From Henckelia pumila (lineage: Eukaryota; Streptophyta; Magnoliopsida; Lamiales; Gesneriaceae): a stretch of 64,000 bases of DNA. The stretch lies in contig NC_133122.1 in assembly GCF_033568475.1 (NCBI RefSeq), forward strand, positions 13,792,201 to 13,856,200, given 5' to 3'. The translations under genes and the position numbers were made by a program. Positions 10,860 through 21,422 of the stretch are shown here, in pieces. Position 1 is the stretch's first letter. Every line of letters begins with the position of its first letter. The notes beneath the pieces are model-generated. The model was not told where the DNA came from. It was given only the letters and a program-made list of their open reading frames with translations, and searched no databases.

Positions 10860-12838
10860 TCAAGGCGCGGAGGAATCTTGTGGCTTGGAGTTTGGGTCGG
10901 GATCTGTTGTTTTTTCTGCCTCGGCCTCCTCCGAATCTTCATCGGGCATGTCATCAAGAGCCTTAGTGCAGTCCAGGAAAAGGGCAGGGTGTTCGGTCTC
11001 TGAATACCCATTAGCCCTGAACTGGGCTAAGCACCCCTTAAAGCCCTCATCAAAAAAGGTAGCCGCCGTTGGCAAAATATGCGGAGTTCAGGAACTCCTT
11101 TTTCCCGACCTCCTTCGCAGCCTCAAGTTCTTGGGTCAGGGCCCGTACTCGGTTCTCTAGTTCAATCTTATCCACCTCCGGCTCGGCAGTCTTTTTGTGG
11201 GCAGCCTCAAGAGCATCTCGCCCGGACACAATCTCCACCCTCATCTCGGTCACCTCCTCGTCATGCTCCTTCTTCATCTCACGAGATTTCCGTGTGAGGT
11301 CAGAAATCCGAGCTACGAAGGCTTCCTGGTTCATGGTGTGTTCTTCCCGGTCTTTAAAATCTCGGCTGGTGATCTCCCCTCCCCAAGCTAGAGCCTGTGA
11401 AAATATAAAGGGTAAATGACAACTCGTTAAATGCCAGCTTGGTATACAAGGTAAGATTGAAAAATTGCAACATACCTGCAGGAATGCCAGAGCAAAGTTC
11501 TGTTCAGCCTCCAAGTTTGGCACCGCTTGTAGGATTTTTAAGTCAGATCGGGAAATCAAGTTCTGCATTATGACCAGGCAGCCTTGGGGGTCGGGCTTTG
11601 AGAAAAAAGACATATCTGGAACCCTAGGCTGATCAGGCATTCCTTGAGGCTCAGCATCAGTTAGGGATTCGAACTCCACTACGGGTTCCTTGCCACGAGA
11701 TCGGGATGAGGAAACAGTGGGCGGCTACTGAACCTCGAGAAGACCAGTGCTGTGCTGGTCCTTGGCTTTGGAGTTTTTCTTTTTGGATGGCTTGGCAGGA
11801 GGGGGATCAGGATGAGCACCGGCCTTACCTTCTATTTTCTTCCTCTTCAGATTCTTTAAAGCAGCTTGGAAATTAGCAGGCATGGCTGCAGATCTGATCC
11901 TGTCTTCTAAATCAAACAATAAGCGATAAATAAAATGCACAGTTTTAAGTTAATCTAGATAAGGGTAGCACGGGTACAGGTGTACTACCTACATCCCCTT
12001 CGATCTCTACTCCCTTCCCACTGAAGCCGTAATGACAGAGCAGATCATCCTCAATCAGGCTTTCAATGTTAAAGGTTTTCGCGGACATTGTGTTGATAAA
12101 GTTGGTGAAATCATGAGTGGGTAGAGCTGGGGGTTCAGGGGTTGTGAAATTCATAGCCCAATTGGACCGACATTCCCAGGGCTGGTTGGGTTTAACAAAA
12201 AAATATCTGTTTGTCCAACCCTTGTGAGAGGTAGGCTTGCCCTTCAAAAAGAAGTATTGGGGTCGCATGGAAATATAAAAACGACCCGGGAAGATTTTCT
12301 TAATTTGTAGAAAATAGGTAAATTTTCCTAAGTCTAATGGAATTCTAAAAAAATAGAACAGGACAGCTAGGGATAAGATCGAACTAAAGGAGTTCGGGGA
12401 CAACTTACTCGGACAGACGCAGAAATATTGGCAGAGTTGTGACACACAGCTCGGGAGGGGAAATCTCAAGCCCATTTTTATCTGATCTAGGCTAAAACTT
12501 AGAAAGTCAAGGGGAGGTTTATGAGCTCGGTCCTTCCGACCTGGGATTAGGAGGTCATAACCCTCAGACATGCCCGATCTCTCCCTAATGAGGTAACTCA
12601 GGTCTGGGCTTAAATGGGAGGCCAATACCTCAAACCATTGTTTGCCCTTAGCAGATAATCGGGCTTCGTCCGACCTAAGTCTGTGCAATCGCTTCAATTT
12701 TTCCTCTCGAGTTTTCGATAAATCCATATCTGAACTTGGATTTTCAGAGTAGGAATGCTCGTGGTTGCCCAGAGGAGAGTTAGGTGCATGAACAAATTCT
12801 TCTATCTCTCTAACGGAAGTCTCATCCGGAGATGACAT
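10860..12838 (-). pseudogene. Tat antisense accessory gene (aORF), spliced, 'putative gypsy type transposon' family
   Basis: Runs opposite to gag-pol. From the ATG at 12838 (MSSPDETS) exon 1 reads to about 11990. It carries the region GLRFPLPSCVSQLCQYF through GWTNRYFFVKP, typical of the plant 'putative gypsy type transposon' domain (Transposase_28-like). An intron of ~80 bp follows to about 11907, then a Lys-rich exon with a stop codon at 11725. The frame resumes and is split by a second 81-bp intron (GTATG at 11475, CAG before 11394) into a long coiled-coil exon with Glu/Lys heptads. A frameshift near 11060 separates this from the C-terminal segment (GFKGCLAQFRANGYSE) ending at 10860. Antisense ORFs at this place are known for Tat elements; function unknown. 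Intron borders are my reading, not transcript evidence. Confidence 0.8.
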
Positions 12839-13014
12839 ATTAACTAGCCTAAGGAAAGAAATGTAAGACTTACAAATGGAGAGGCTGCAGTGGTATGGCT
12901 TGGGAACGACACAAGCAGGACGGGAATAGGCAGTTCGGGTCGGGTGAGCTCTCAAAATTTTGACAGCGTAACAGTACAAGAGGGAAAGGTAAAAAACGAA
13001 ATTTTTTACTGACC

Positions 13015-13022
13015 TATTTATA
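13015..13022 (-). promoter_or_regulatory. TATA box for the Tat antisense gene
   Basis: On the minus strand reads TATAAATA within CTATAAATAGGTC, about 180 bp before the antisense ATG at 12838. It lies outside the LTR, so the antisense gene probably has its own promoter. The ~280 bp between it and the 3' LTR contain a repeated 'aaacacatc' block and no ORF. Confidence 0.6.
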
Positions 13023-13282
13023 GAGGTGGTGAATTGATCTAGACCGTTGACTGTTACCTCGATCTACGGATCGGGACGGGACAATTCAGAGCCATTTAGC
13101 TTTGGGAGGTGAATCGTCCGAGGACATCTAGGTCGTCCATTAAAAACACATCACGCGGATCCTGATCTGGACCGTCTAAAAGAAACACATCGCATGAATT
13201 CAATTTTGAGCTGTTCAAATGAAGCATGGGTAGTTCGGGGTCCGAAATGCATTTTTGGTCTAAATTCATTCTTCTTTTAGAC

Positions 13283-13300
13283 CAGTTAGGGAGGTACTAT
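13283..13300 (+). other. Tat polypurine tract region
   Basis: 'AGGGAGGTA' immediately before the 3' LTR, the position of the plus-strand primer. It is short and imperfect. Confidence 0.55.
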
Positions 13301-13941
13301 TGATACCCCGGAAAATTATTTTAACCCGGACCCGTTCATTATGGATTTAAGAGGGTTGGCCCAATTATGGGATTATTATTATATATAAGGTCCAGCCCAG
13401 TTTTCTACCTGTTAGGGCGTGTCAAGACCTGGGCTGCTATTAATGGGCCGACCTGAGCTGGGGCCCAATGGGCTTGGTATGTTTTCTAGTTCAAGTGGAA
13501 CTCGAATACATTGAACATAAGCTTGACCATTGCACAGATATGAATGAGATAGGGATAAACTCAAGGGCGGACCAATGAATGAAGAGTCCTACTCCAGGAC
13601 ATGTTATAATTTGACTAGGTAACTTACTCTATTTTTCCTATAAATACAGGTACTGTTATGGTTGTGTTCATTCATTACTCACTATTCATTATTCATCACA
13701 CATTCACTCTCACTTTTACATTCACGCACTCATATCTCTTAGTTTTCGCATTAGTCATACCCTCTGCCTTCAAGACACTGACTTAGGCATCGGAGGGGTC
13801 ACGCCGAAAACACCTTCGGTGCCCCTTGACGTAATTGTTGCCTGTGCAGAACTTGGTGGTATCCGACCTGACCTGCTCTACAAGGGAATTGGATGATCCA
13901 TTCTACCAGACCGAACCCGAGATAAAAAATCGACATTATCA
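13301..13941 (+). repeat. Tat 3' LTR
   Basis: 641 bp, matches the 5' LTR with about two to three dozen differences. Ends ATTATCA followed by the target duplication AAATT. Confidence 0.95.
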
Positions 13942-14552
13942 AAATTCGAACACACCTGAAAACGAGCTAGAAAGAGACTAATTAAAACAAAAAAAAAATA
14001 CAATGAAATGGAATCTCTGAATTCGATTAGAAAAAACCTGCTATAAAGCAGCAAATCTGGAGCAAAAAAAAGGGAAAAAAATGAGGCCATTTAATCCCAT
14101 GACTCCATTTGAAAATTCGAAAACTATCGTTTAATGTATTTTATACACCTGCACAATAGTCTCTCTGTGCCCCATACCATCAGCTATAATTTTCTCCCTC
14201 AAATTTGAGAAGTTAAGACCTGCTTTAAAGTATAAAATCTGGACAAAAAAGAGAGATAAGAAAAACCAAGGTCATTAAGTCCCATGACTCCATCTGAAAA
14301 TAATAAAACAACTGTTTTATGTATTTTACACATTTGCACAACAGTCTCTCCGAGCCCCATACCATCACCTACAATTCTCCTCCCCAAATTCGAGTTGAAA
14401 AGACTTGTTATAAAACAACAAATCTGAAGAAAAAAGATGGAAAAAAAACTAAGGTCATTTAGTTCTATGACTCCATCTGAAAATAAAAAAATAGTTGTTT
14501 CAAATATTTTACACACCTGCACAATAGTCTCCACCCCCACGCCACCCCGACA
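13942..14552 (-). repeat. Duplicated segment copy B, right part, with three exon-like units
   Basis: Continues the sequence interrupted at 2512. Holds about 2.5 units of the ~185-bp exon-like array (starts near 14016, 14200 and 14390) and breaks off in 'cagtctccacccccac' near 14550, as copy A does near 1730. Confidence 0.7.
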
Positions 14553-15748
14553 CTAAAGTGACAAGATTCACTCAAGTCCTATACAATTTTAGCAATTCTA
14601 TGTGCAATCTAAATGGATTTGGTTGATTTTATATTTTGAAATAATCGATTTTCAATTATGAAATCATCATCCATTTCTTTCATTTTTCTTTTAATCACTG
14701 TATCATTGTGATATATAGATCGGCTGTGCTTGCATATAATCTTTCTTCATCCTGCATTATATTTATAAAAATTCCAGAAGAATGGTAAAAAAATGTTACA
14801 GCATAGTAATCCAACCTTCTAGGCACAAATGTGTTATGAGTCAAAAAATGAGAGTTTTTTTCGTAACCGATAATTCATTGGAATTATGAAGGATTGCCTT
14901 CTTTTTAATCATTTTCTTTAAACTCAAAATTCATTATTTTATACATGTTAAATTGACAAGAGCCACTCAAGTCCTATACAATTTTTAGTAATTTTATGTG
15001 CAACCTAATTGGATTTGGTTGCTTTCTATTTTGAAATCATCGATTTTCTATTATGAAATCATTATCCATTTCTTTCATTTCTCTTTTTATCACTGTATTA
15101 TTGTGATCTATAGATCGATGGTGTTTGCCTATAATCTTTCTTCTTCCTGCAATATATTAATATAAATTCTAGAAAAATGGCAAAAAACTGTTAGATAATA
15201 GGAATCCAACCTTCTAGGCACAAATGTGTTATGATACAAAAAATGAGAAATTTTTTTTATTAACCAATAATTCATTGGGATTATGAAGGATTGTTTTCTT
15301 TTTAATTATTTTCTTTTTTCTCAAAATTCATTATTTTATTCATGTTAAAGTGACAAGTGCCACTCAAGTCCTATAAAATTTTTAGCAATTTTATGTGCAA
15401 TCTAAATGGATTTGGTTGATTTTCTATTTTGAAATCATCGATTTTTTATTATTAAATCATCATCCATTTCTTTCATTTTTCTTTTAATCATTGTATAATT
15501 GTGATCCATAGATCGGCGGTGCTTGCCTATAATCTTTCTTCTTCCAGCATTATATTTATATAAATTCCAGAAAAATGGATAAAAAAATATTATAGAATAG
15601 GAATCCAACCTTCTAGGCATAAATGTGTTACGAGGTAAAAAATGAGGAAATTTTTTTTGTAACCAATAATTCATTAGAATTATGGAGGATTACCTTCTTT
15701 TTAATCGTTTTCTTTTTTCTCAAAATTCATTATTTTATACATGTTAAA
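14553..15748. repeat. Three tandem copies of a ~395-bp unit
   Basis: The landmark TGACAAG followed by CACTCAAGTCCTATA occurs at 14559, 14954 and 15351 (spacing 395 and 397). Each unit ends in a block like 'ctcaaaattcattatttta'. Units differ by scattered substitutions. AT-rich, no conserved ORF; satellite-like. Confidence 0.9.
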
Positions 15749-16118
15749 AAAAATACACAATTAAGGAAATAAAATTGTTGAATGAAAATAACAGTGCAAC
15801 AAGAAAATGTTTGATTGGATAGTTGTAACATTGTTTTTAAGGAAGAAGAAGAATCAAATTTGGTAGAGACAAAATCACATTTGACCAGAGCTCCATTTAG
15901 CTAGTCAAATCAGGCCTTTGGGTGCTTGTTTCAGACCCTAAAGAGATTTTTTAAGGTCGCATACTAATTGTGGACTAGTTGTGGATGGTTCGGTGGTTTG
16001 GTTATAAAAGTTTCATGTCCTCTTTCTTTTCTCAGTTATTTTTTTAAGATAAAAAGATGATTTACCTATCCATTTTATTAATTATTAGTTGGCAGAAATT
16101 TGATAATGAAATAAGTAA
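15749..16118. other. Background with no recognised feature
   Basis: AT-rich sequence between the 395-bp array and the inverted-repeat element. I see no ORF, RNA gene or repeat in it. Confidence 0.5.
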
Positions 16119-16966
16119 CTAAGGCATGCTTAGTACAAGGGAATGAGCTAGGTGAGAATGGAATGAGCATTCTCATCTCATTCCCTATACCCATAATTGG
16201 TTTGGCATTGGAATGGGAATGCTCATTCCCATTGGAATGACTATTCACATGAACATGGGAATAGTCATTCCATCCATTTTTGGATGGAATTGTCATTTCC
16301 ACCTCCCATTTTCATGTTTATATGCAATCTTTTCATATTTAAATTATTTAAACTAATATTTACTTATATAATTATAACAATATATTATAATATATATAAA
16401 ATAATTATGTTATTATTTTATTATTATATTAATAATAATATTTTTGTAATATTATTTATTAGTATTATGATTTATTTATTATTATTATTCATGGAAGTTT
16501 TAATAAAAAAATATTATTATTTATTTATTACAAAAATATTATTATTATTTAATATTATTTTAAAAATAATAATTAATATTATTTATCTATTATAAAATTT
16601 TAAAATAATATTATAATTGTATCTTATTATTATAATAAAATAATTATTATTATTATAATAAAATAATTATTATTATTAAAAAATAAAAATTTAAATTAGT
16701 TAAACTATATAATGATAATTTTATAATAATTGATACATCTTCAATATTAATAATAATAAAAAAAAGCTTATGGATTATTATTTTGATATATGTAGTTAAA
16801 ATATGATTTTTTTATTAAAAATTATTTCATTCCATTATTTTTTCATTTTAATAGTACCAATCGTTGGAATGGAATAAAACAACCGTTCCATTCCCAATCT
16901 CATTTCATTTCAAAATCGATTTCATTCCTACTTTATTCCTTTCCAATGTACCAATCATGCCCTTAG
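16119..16966. mobile_element. MITE-like element with terminal inverted repeats
   Basis: The left end CTAAGGCATGCTTAGTACA and the reverse complement of the right end, CTAAGGGCATGATTGGTACA, form an imperfect terminal inverted repeat of about 20 bp. Just inside the left end is a cluster of short inverted repeats on the theme GGAATGAG / CTCATTCC (16140-16300), echoed near the right end. The core is extremely AT-rich (runs of TAA/TTA). No transposase is encoded. A clean target duplication is not visible, so the superfamily (PIF/Harbinger or hAT) is not assigned. Confidence 0.65.
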
Positions 16967-17121
16967 TGCATTCTGTGCAATACGTATGATTTGGCTGGAG
17001 AAGGGTTACAACATATTGACTGTGGTTGGTTGGTACCATTTAAATGATCTCTTGGGTTATTGATACTTTATGAACTCGGTATTTCATACCAAAGGGGAAA
17101 AAATCATTTAGATTTTTTTTT
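16967..17121. other. Short background spacer
   Basis: No feature seen between the MITE-like element and segment copy C. Confidence 0.4.
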
Positions 17122-17995
17122 TGCTGTTTAGTTCCAAAAATATGGTCTTGAACTTTACATCATCATTATCTTTCTATATGTTTTGTTTTCATTTTTTATT
17201 CACAATATTAATAAGATCTTGCAAAGTTTGAATGCTCTTATCTCAAGAATGACAACAACTCTTTCAATTGACAGATCAATGAGTCCAATTTTAAGTTCTT
17301 GAATGTAAAATAAAATAAAAATTCTGAGAAGAACAAAACTATTTGGGACTAGTGATTTGATTCATTTGACAGAAAACGAAAGGGGTACATTCTTGCCAGT
17401 TCATAAACACATGTAAGCAAAGGCCAGAAATGGTCCCACACACGTGGCAGATAATATCAATTCTCTTGGAAGTATTTTGTCAATTCAGTTAGCTCATAGT
17501 CATAGACTAAAAACTCACACTATACTTTCAAATTAAAGATAGGAAAGACGCTTAAAAATAATAGATAAATATGTGCAAAATATCGCGAGCCGACCATCGA
17601 ATAATCAAAAAATAAATAATCGTTGGGTGAATAAAAATACAAATATCATATTCATCTAACCGCTGCGAACCAGAAACTGAAAAAACAGAAGAGTGCGAGC
17701 ATATATCATGCATGTTTTTATCAGAGATATCTGGGCAACAAACAAAAAAATGAGTTTGAAACATACCAGAAGAGGAGGGAACAAATTTGAACTTCAAGCG
17801 AAACAGAAATCACGTTTCTTTCCCTGCTCAAATCATTTATGGTTGGAGACAACGTTTTTTTAAAACAATGTGATGATCAATGAACATCTTCTAAATTCTA
17901 TAATGAAATTCAAACACACCTGAAAACTAGATATAAAGATATTGTTGAAAATGAAAACAAAAAATACAATGAAACTGAATCTCTGAATTGTATGA
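17122..17995. repeat. Duplicated background segment, copy C
   Basis: Begins 'tgctgtttagttccaaa' and follows copies A and B through 'ctctgaattg', where similarity stops before the exon-like array. It is therefore a truncated copy. Minus-strand blocks again show pyrimidine-CAG borders, e.g. before TTTCTGGTTCGCAGC near 17690, but no gene can be named. Confidence 0.7.
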
Positions 17996-18614
17996 TGAAA
18001 CGTTAGCCTACCTGAAGACGATATGGTGCCATGGGAGGAAGAGGAGGAGACTGTCGAAAACAAAAAAATGTGAATACATAAAGCATCAATGAAACCGAAT
18101 TTACGATATGATGAACGTGAGGACGATTCCAAGTGATTGAATTGCTTCTTCTAAAAGCGTTTGTTGTTGGAGTCTGCTTGAAAAATGTGAGATTAACGAA
18201 ACAAAGAAGAGAAAACATATGACAGGGATAGTTCTGTAAATTGGTTCATAATCATTTCTACTGTTCATATTGGGATGCCTAATCTTTGGGGGTAGGGCAG
18301 GACTCGCTTTCCTTGTTGAACAGTATGTTTTTGTAATATCATGATTCTCGAACCTTGAAAAAATATGAGACAAACAAAAGTTGAAGAGACAATCCTTACC
18401 TAATCACCACTGTCAACTTTTGAGGCAATGATGGGTTCGAATGATGCAATGCTTGGTTCGAATGATGGGATTAAATGATTAGTAAATAAATGATATAAAA
18501 TGATTGATAAGGAAATGTAATGTATGGTGATAAAATAATATCATGTTTTGTCGGATTTTTGTGGGTGGGATAAATTTAAATATTTCCACTTTATACCATA
18601 ATTACCCTTTTAAC
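17996..18614. other. Unassigned background
   Basis: Between segment copy C and the first Copia LTR. Short minus-strand frames exist (about 70-90 codons around 18003-18373) but they overlap each other, have no recognisable domain and no conserved partner. I see no supported gene. Confidence 0.4.
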
Positions 18615-18770
18615 TATTGGAATATTTCTTTAAATATATTGTGCATATCTCTCGTATATTTTTGTATATTTGTTTTCCTTTATCTTGATCTCTTTAATTT
18701 GTATATAAATATACATTGTATCATTATTTCATAGATATATGAAATTATATTCTCTCCTTACATTTCTACA
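18615..18770 (+). repeat. Copia-1 5' LTR
   Basis: About 156 bp, from TATTGGAATATTT to TTCTACA; the first bases are probably a decayed TG. Matches 33791-33949. Contains 'tatataaatatacatt', a plausible TATA box. Confidence 0.85.
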
Positions 18771-18789
18771 TGGTATCTAGAGCTCAAGG
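18771..18789 (+). other. Copia-1 primer-binding site
   Basis: TGGTATCTAGAGCTCAAGG directly after the LTR resembles the initiator-tRNA-Met complement TGGTATCAGAGC, with one inserted base. Confidence 0.75.
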
Positions 18790-18860
18790 CTTACGTCCCT
18801 AACTATACCCTAGACCTAGGAGACGCCGCCCACCTCCCAAAATTTTTTTCGGCCACTTCT

Positions 18861-19492
18861 ATGGCTGCCACTACCACCACGACCTCCGCTCCCACCACTC
18901 CGATCTCCTTCAATGTTGCTGCTCATGCGCCATTGAAGCTGACTTCATCCAATTATCTCTCTTGGCGTCTCCAATTCGTGACCCTCCTCATCGGTCATGA
19001 TCTGCTTGGTTTTATTGATGGCTTTCATCCATGTCCAGATTGGCTCCATATTGTCGCCGCTGCTCAGGTTTATAATCCTGCCTATCCCTCCTGGATACGT
19101 CAGGATCAACTCATTCTGAATATCATTATTGGATCTCTTTCTCCATATCTGATCCCATTTATTGTCACTGCTCGCACATCTAGCGATGTCTGAAACATTC
19201 TTTCTCTCATCTATGGCAAACCCTCCCGTGGTCGCATCACCCAACTCAAAACACAACTTTTCAATCCGGTGAAATCTATCACTAAGTTTATGCAGTTTAT
19301 GAAATCAAAGGCTGATGAACTGGAACTCAAGAATGCTCCACCTGACATTGAAGATATCACCATCAAAGTACGTCATAGACTTAATGATGATTACAAGGAA
19401 CTTGCTCATGTCATCCAAACTTGGGACACTGCAATCTCATTTGAGAAACTCCATGAAAAGCTCCTCAATCATGAGGCTCATCTCGTTGCTCG
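18861..19492 (+). pseudogene. Copia-1 gag, N-terminal part
   Basis: From ATG at 18861: low-complexity Thr/Ala start, then KLTSSNYLSWRLQF, DLLGFIDG and SWIRQDQLILNIIIGSLS, typical of Copia gag (UBN2/retrotran_gag families). A TGA at 19191 interrupts it. The frame continues with GRITQLKTQLFNP to HEAHLVAR, where the solo LTR is inserted. Not functional. Confidence 0.85.
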
Positions 19493-19497
19493 AAGGG

Positions 19498-20987
19498 TGA
19501 TATGTCGACATTTTCCTATGTTTACTTGGATTAAATTGTGAGGATTAAGTGCGTTTTGATTGATTAAATTTATTTTATATTTTCTAATCATTGTATGTGA
19601 TTTTATGAAGGTAAAAAGAATAAATGGAGCAAAGGATGGAAGAAAAGGGCAAAACAAGGAAGATTTTGGAGTAGGAGAAGAGCCGCAAAAATGAATTACG
19701 GAGCAGCAATGGTCAAAAGTTAATTTTTAATGTTAGAGAATCCAAATCCGATCTCTATTGTTCACATTAAAGTTCAAGATGTTTTAAAGCTGCTGTCCAA
19801 ATTTTGGCTCGATCCGACGGTTAAAACTCCAGATATAAATTTTTTAAAAACGCTGCGTGCTAGACAAAAACTTGCTCGCTCGATCGATCCATAATGTTTT
19901 ACCGATCGAGCGAGATCTGGGCTAGAAAATTATTTTTTTTGGACAGAAAGTTTCTCGCTCGATCCGCAACATTTTACCGATTGAGCGAGGCATCGCACAA
20001 ACTCGGAAATAGAAATTTTTGGGAATTAAAATCCTTGACTTTTTGGGCTTTATTTCGTGGGCTTTTCAAGCCATTTAAATAGAAGATAAAACATCAGATG
20101 AGGGAATCTTTGGACGGCAAAAGACGTGAGAAGACATTTGGCGGCTAGGTTTTATCTTCCTTGTTCTTAGATTCAATCTCTTCTTCAATTTTTCTAAGTT
20201 TTAATCATTGGTAGAGGAAGACAAACCCTTTGAAGTTTATTCATCTTGTGAGATTCAGATTTTCATTGTTTGATTTTTATTTGAATATCAAAAGTTGTTT
20301 TGGAATTATTTCATGCTTGTATGTGAGATTATTGGCTTGATCACCCTTTGATTTTATCATACAATCTAAAGCTAAATTAGATATCAAATTCGTAATTGTT
20401 TGATCCCTCTAATTTGTGAAGCAACTGCAATTAATAATTTTCCGCTTGTGAATTTTTTAATTCTTAGGAACAACAATTGACTAGATTAAATGCAACCGTT
20501 TGTGCTTGTGTTGTTTAGATTCGTCAGTTTTACTAGTTTGAATGCTATCGTGGATTTAAATCTAATAGCTTGTATTAGGTTAATTCAATGGTAAGGGTTA
20601 ACTTAGAATGCTTGTGTCTAGTTAACTAAGATTAAGGTGAAACAGGAATTTAATTTTCAATGATGAATATTTGATAGAATTAATTATTTCTAGGTAATCG
20701 ATGATCGAATGAATAATGTCAAGGGTGTAGTTGACCGATACCAAGGCTTGTTTTCATTGATTTTTTTGTTATAATTTAATCTTTCATGATAGTTGATAGA
20801 ATTTCATTAAATATTTCTTTTAAATATTTAGTAGTTAATTTCCAAATCTCAAACCCCCCCTTTATTTTATTTTAGAACGCATTAGATTTCACTTTTCTCG
20901 TGGGAAAGATCCCTACTCGCACTACTGCATATTTTGTTATTTGATTTGAGTTGGGTAATTTGGACGTGACACGACTTAGCGCTACCA
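19498..20987 (+). mobile_element. Solo LTR of an Athila-type Gypsy element
   Basis: About 1.49 kb, beginning TGATATGTCGAC and ending GCGCTACCA. It is the same family as the minus-strand Athila LTR at 49683-51081: shared blocks include the 'aatgtcaagggtgtagttga' type block and the 'cccacgatagcat' type block in reverse complement. Flanks read AAGGG before and (A)AGGGG after, consistent with a 4-5 bp target duplication. It has no internal region, so it arose by LTR-LTR recombination. It contains two palindromes of the form CTCGCTCGATC...GATCGAGCGAG (about 19876-19915 and 19952-19990), then TTTAAATAGAAG as a possible TATA region (~20077). Confidence 0.85.
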
Positions 20988-20991
20988 AGGG

Positions 20992-21422
20992 GGTTCTCAA
21001 TTAACTCTTCCGAAAACCGACCATCCCACCCACCGATCTGCTGCCACCAGCCTCCGCCTGCCGCCCACATCTGCCATTAGCAATCCCCCTCCTCCTGTCT
21101 GCCATGGCAACTCGTGGTACTCACGGCCACAGTTCCAGCCGTACCACCAGGCATAGGGCCAGCATCCCTCGCACCCATATCTGGGACGTTGCCAGCTTTG
21201 TACCCGCCAGTATCACTCTACTCGGCGCAGTCCAAAATTCCAGTTCATGCCTGCCCAAAATATTGTGCTACCCCGCAAGACAGCCCCGTGCCGCCTCTAG
21301 ACCACTTGCTTTGTCGGCCGCTGTCTACTCCGCCGCCTCGCCCGCTTCATCTGACTGGATCCTAGACTCTGGCGCCACTCATCATGTGACTTCTGATCTC
21401 TCCAATATCTCTCTGCACACCC
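20992..21422 (+). pseudogene. Copia-1 gag end and start of protease
   Basis: Resumes Copia-1 after the solo LTR. A degenerate zinc-knuckle-like stretch (GRCQLCTRQYHS, ~21180) and a protease motif WILDSGATHHVTSDLS (~21357-21405, catalytic DSG intact) are visible in different frames. It ends at the CACCC target of Copia-2 (21418-21422). Confidence 0.75.

Larger units (their letters stand above)
2513..13941 (+). mobile_element. Tat-lineage Ty3/Gypsy retrotransposon, full length, decayed
   Basis: An 11.4-kb LTR retrotransposon with LTRs beginning TGATACCCC and ending ATTATCA, flanked by the 5-bp duplication AAATT (2508-2512 and 13942-13946). The two LTRs differ at roughly 4% of positions by eye. 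The internal order is PBS, gag, protease, reverse transcriptase, RNase H, a second archaeal-type RNase H, integrase, two tandem arrays, then an antisense gene. The second RNase H, the antisense ORF and the tandem repeats downstream of pol are established hallmarks of the Tat (Ogre/Retand) clade. The element lies inside duplicated segment copy B. Confidence 0.95.

Noticed and set aside
10885..11419. Plus-strand frames over the Tat antisense gene
   Set aside because: They are complements of the Glu/Lys-rich coiled-coil exon (giving Ser/Phe-rich peptides); the minus-strand reading has the recognisable domains.
16197..16595. 132-codon plus-strand frame with many Ile/Tyr/Asn
   Set aside because: It is a stop-poor translation of AT-rich MITE core; low complexity, no domain.
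17552..18373. Possible host gene on the minus strand (three overlapping frames of 70-90 codons)
   Set aside because: No domain, frames overlap in different phases and are not shared with copies A and B; kept only as unassigned background.
18771..18789. tRNA genes at the PBS sites (also 28892, 38406, 54334)
   Set aside because: Only short complements of tRNA 3' ends are present, with no cloverleaf; these are primer-binding sites.
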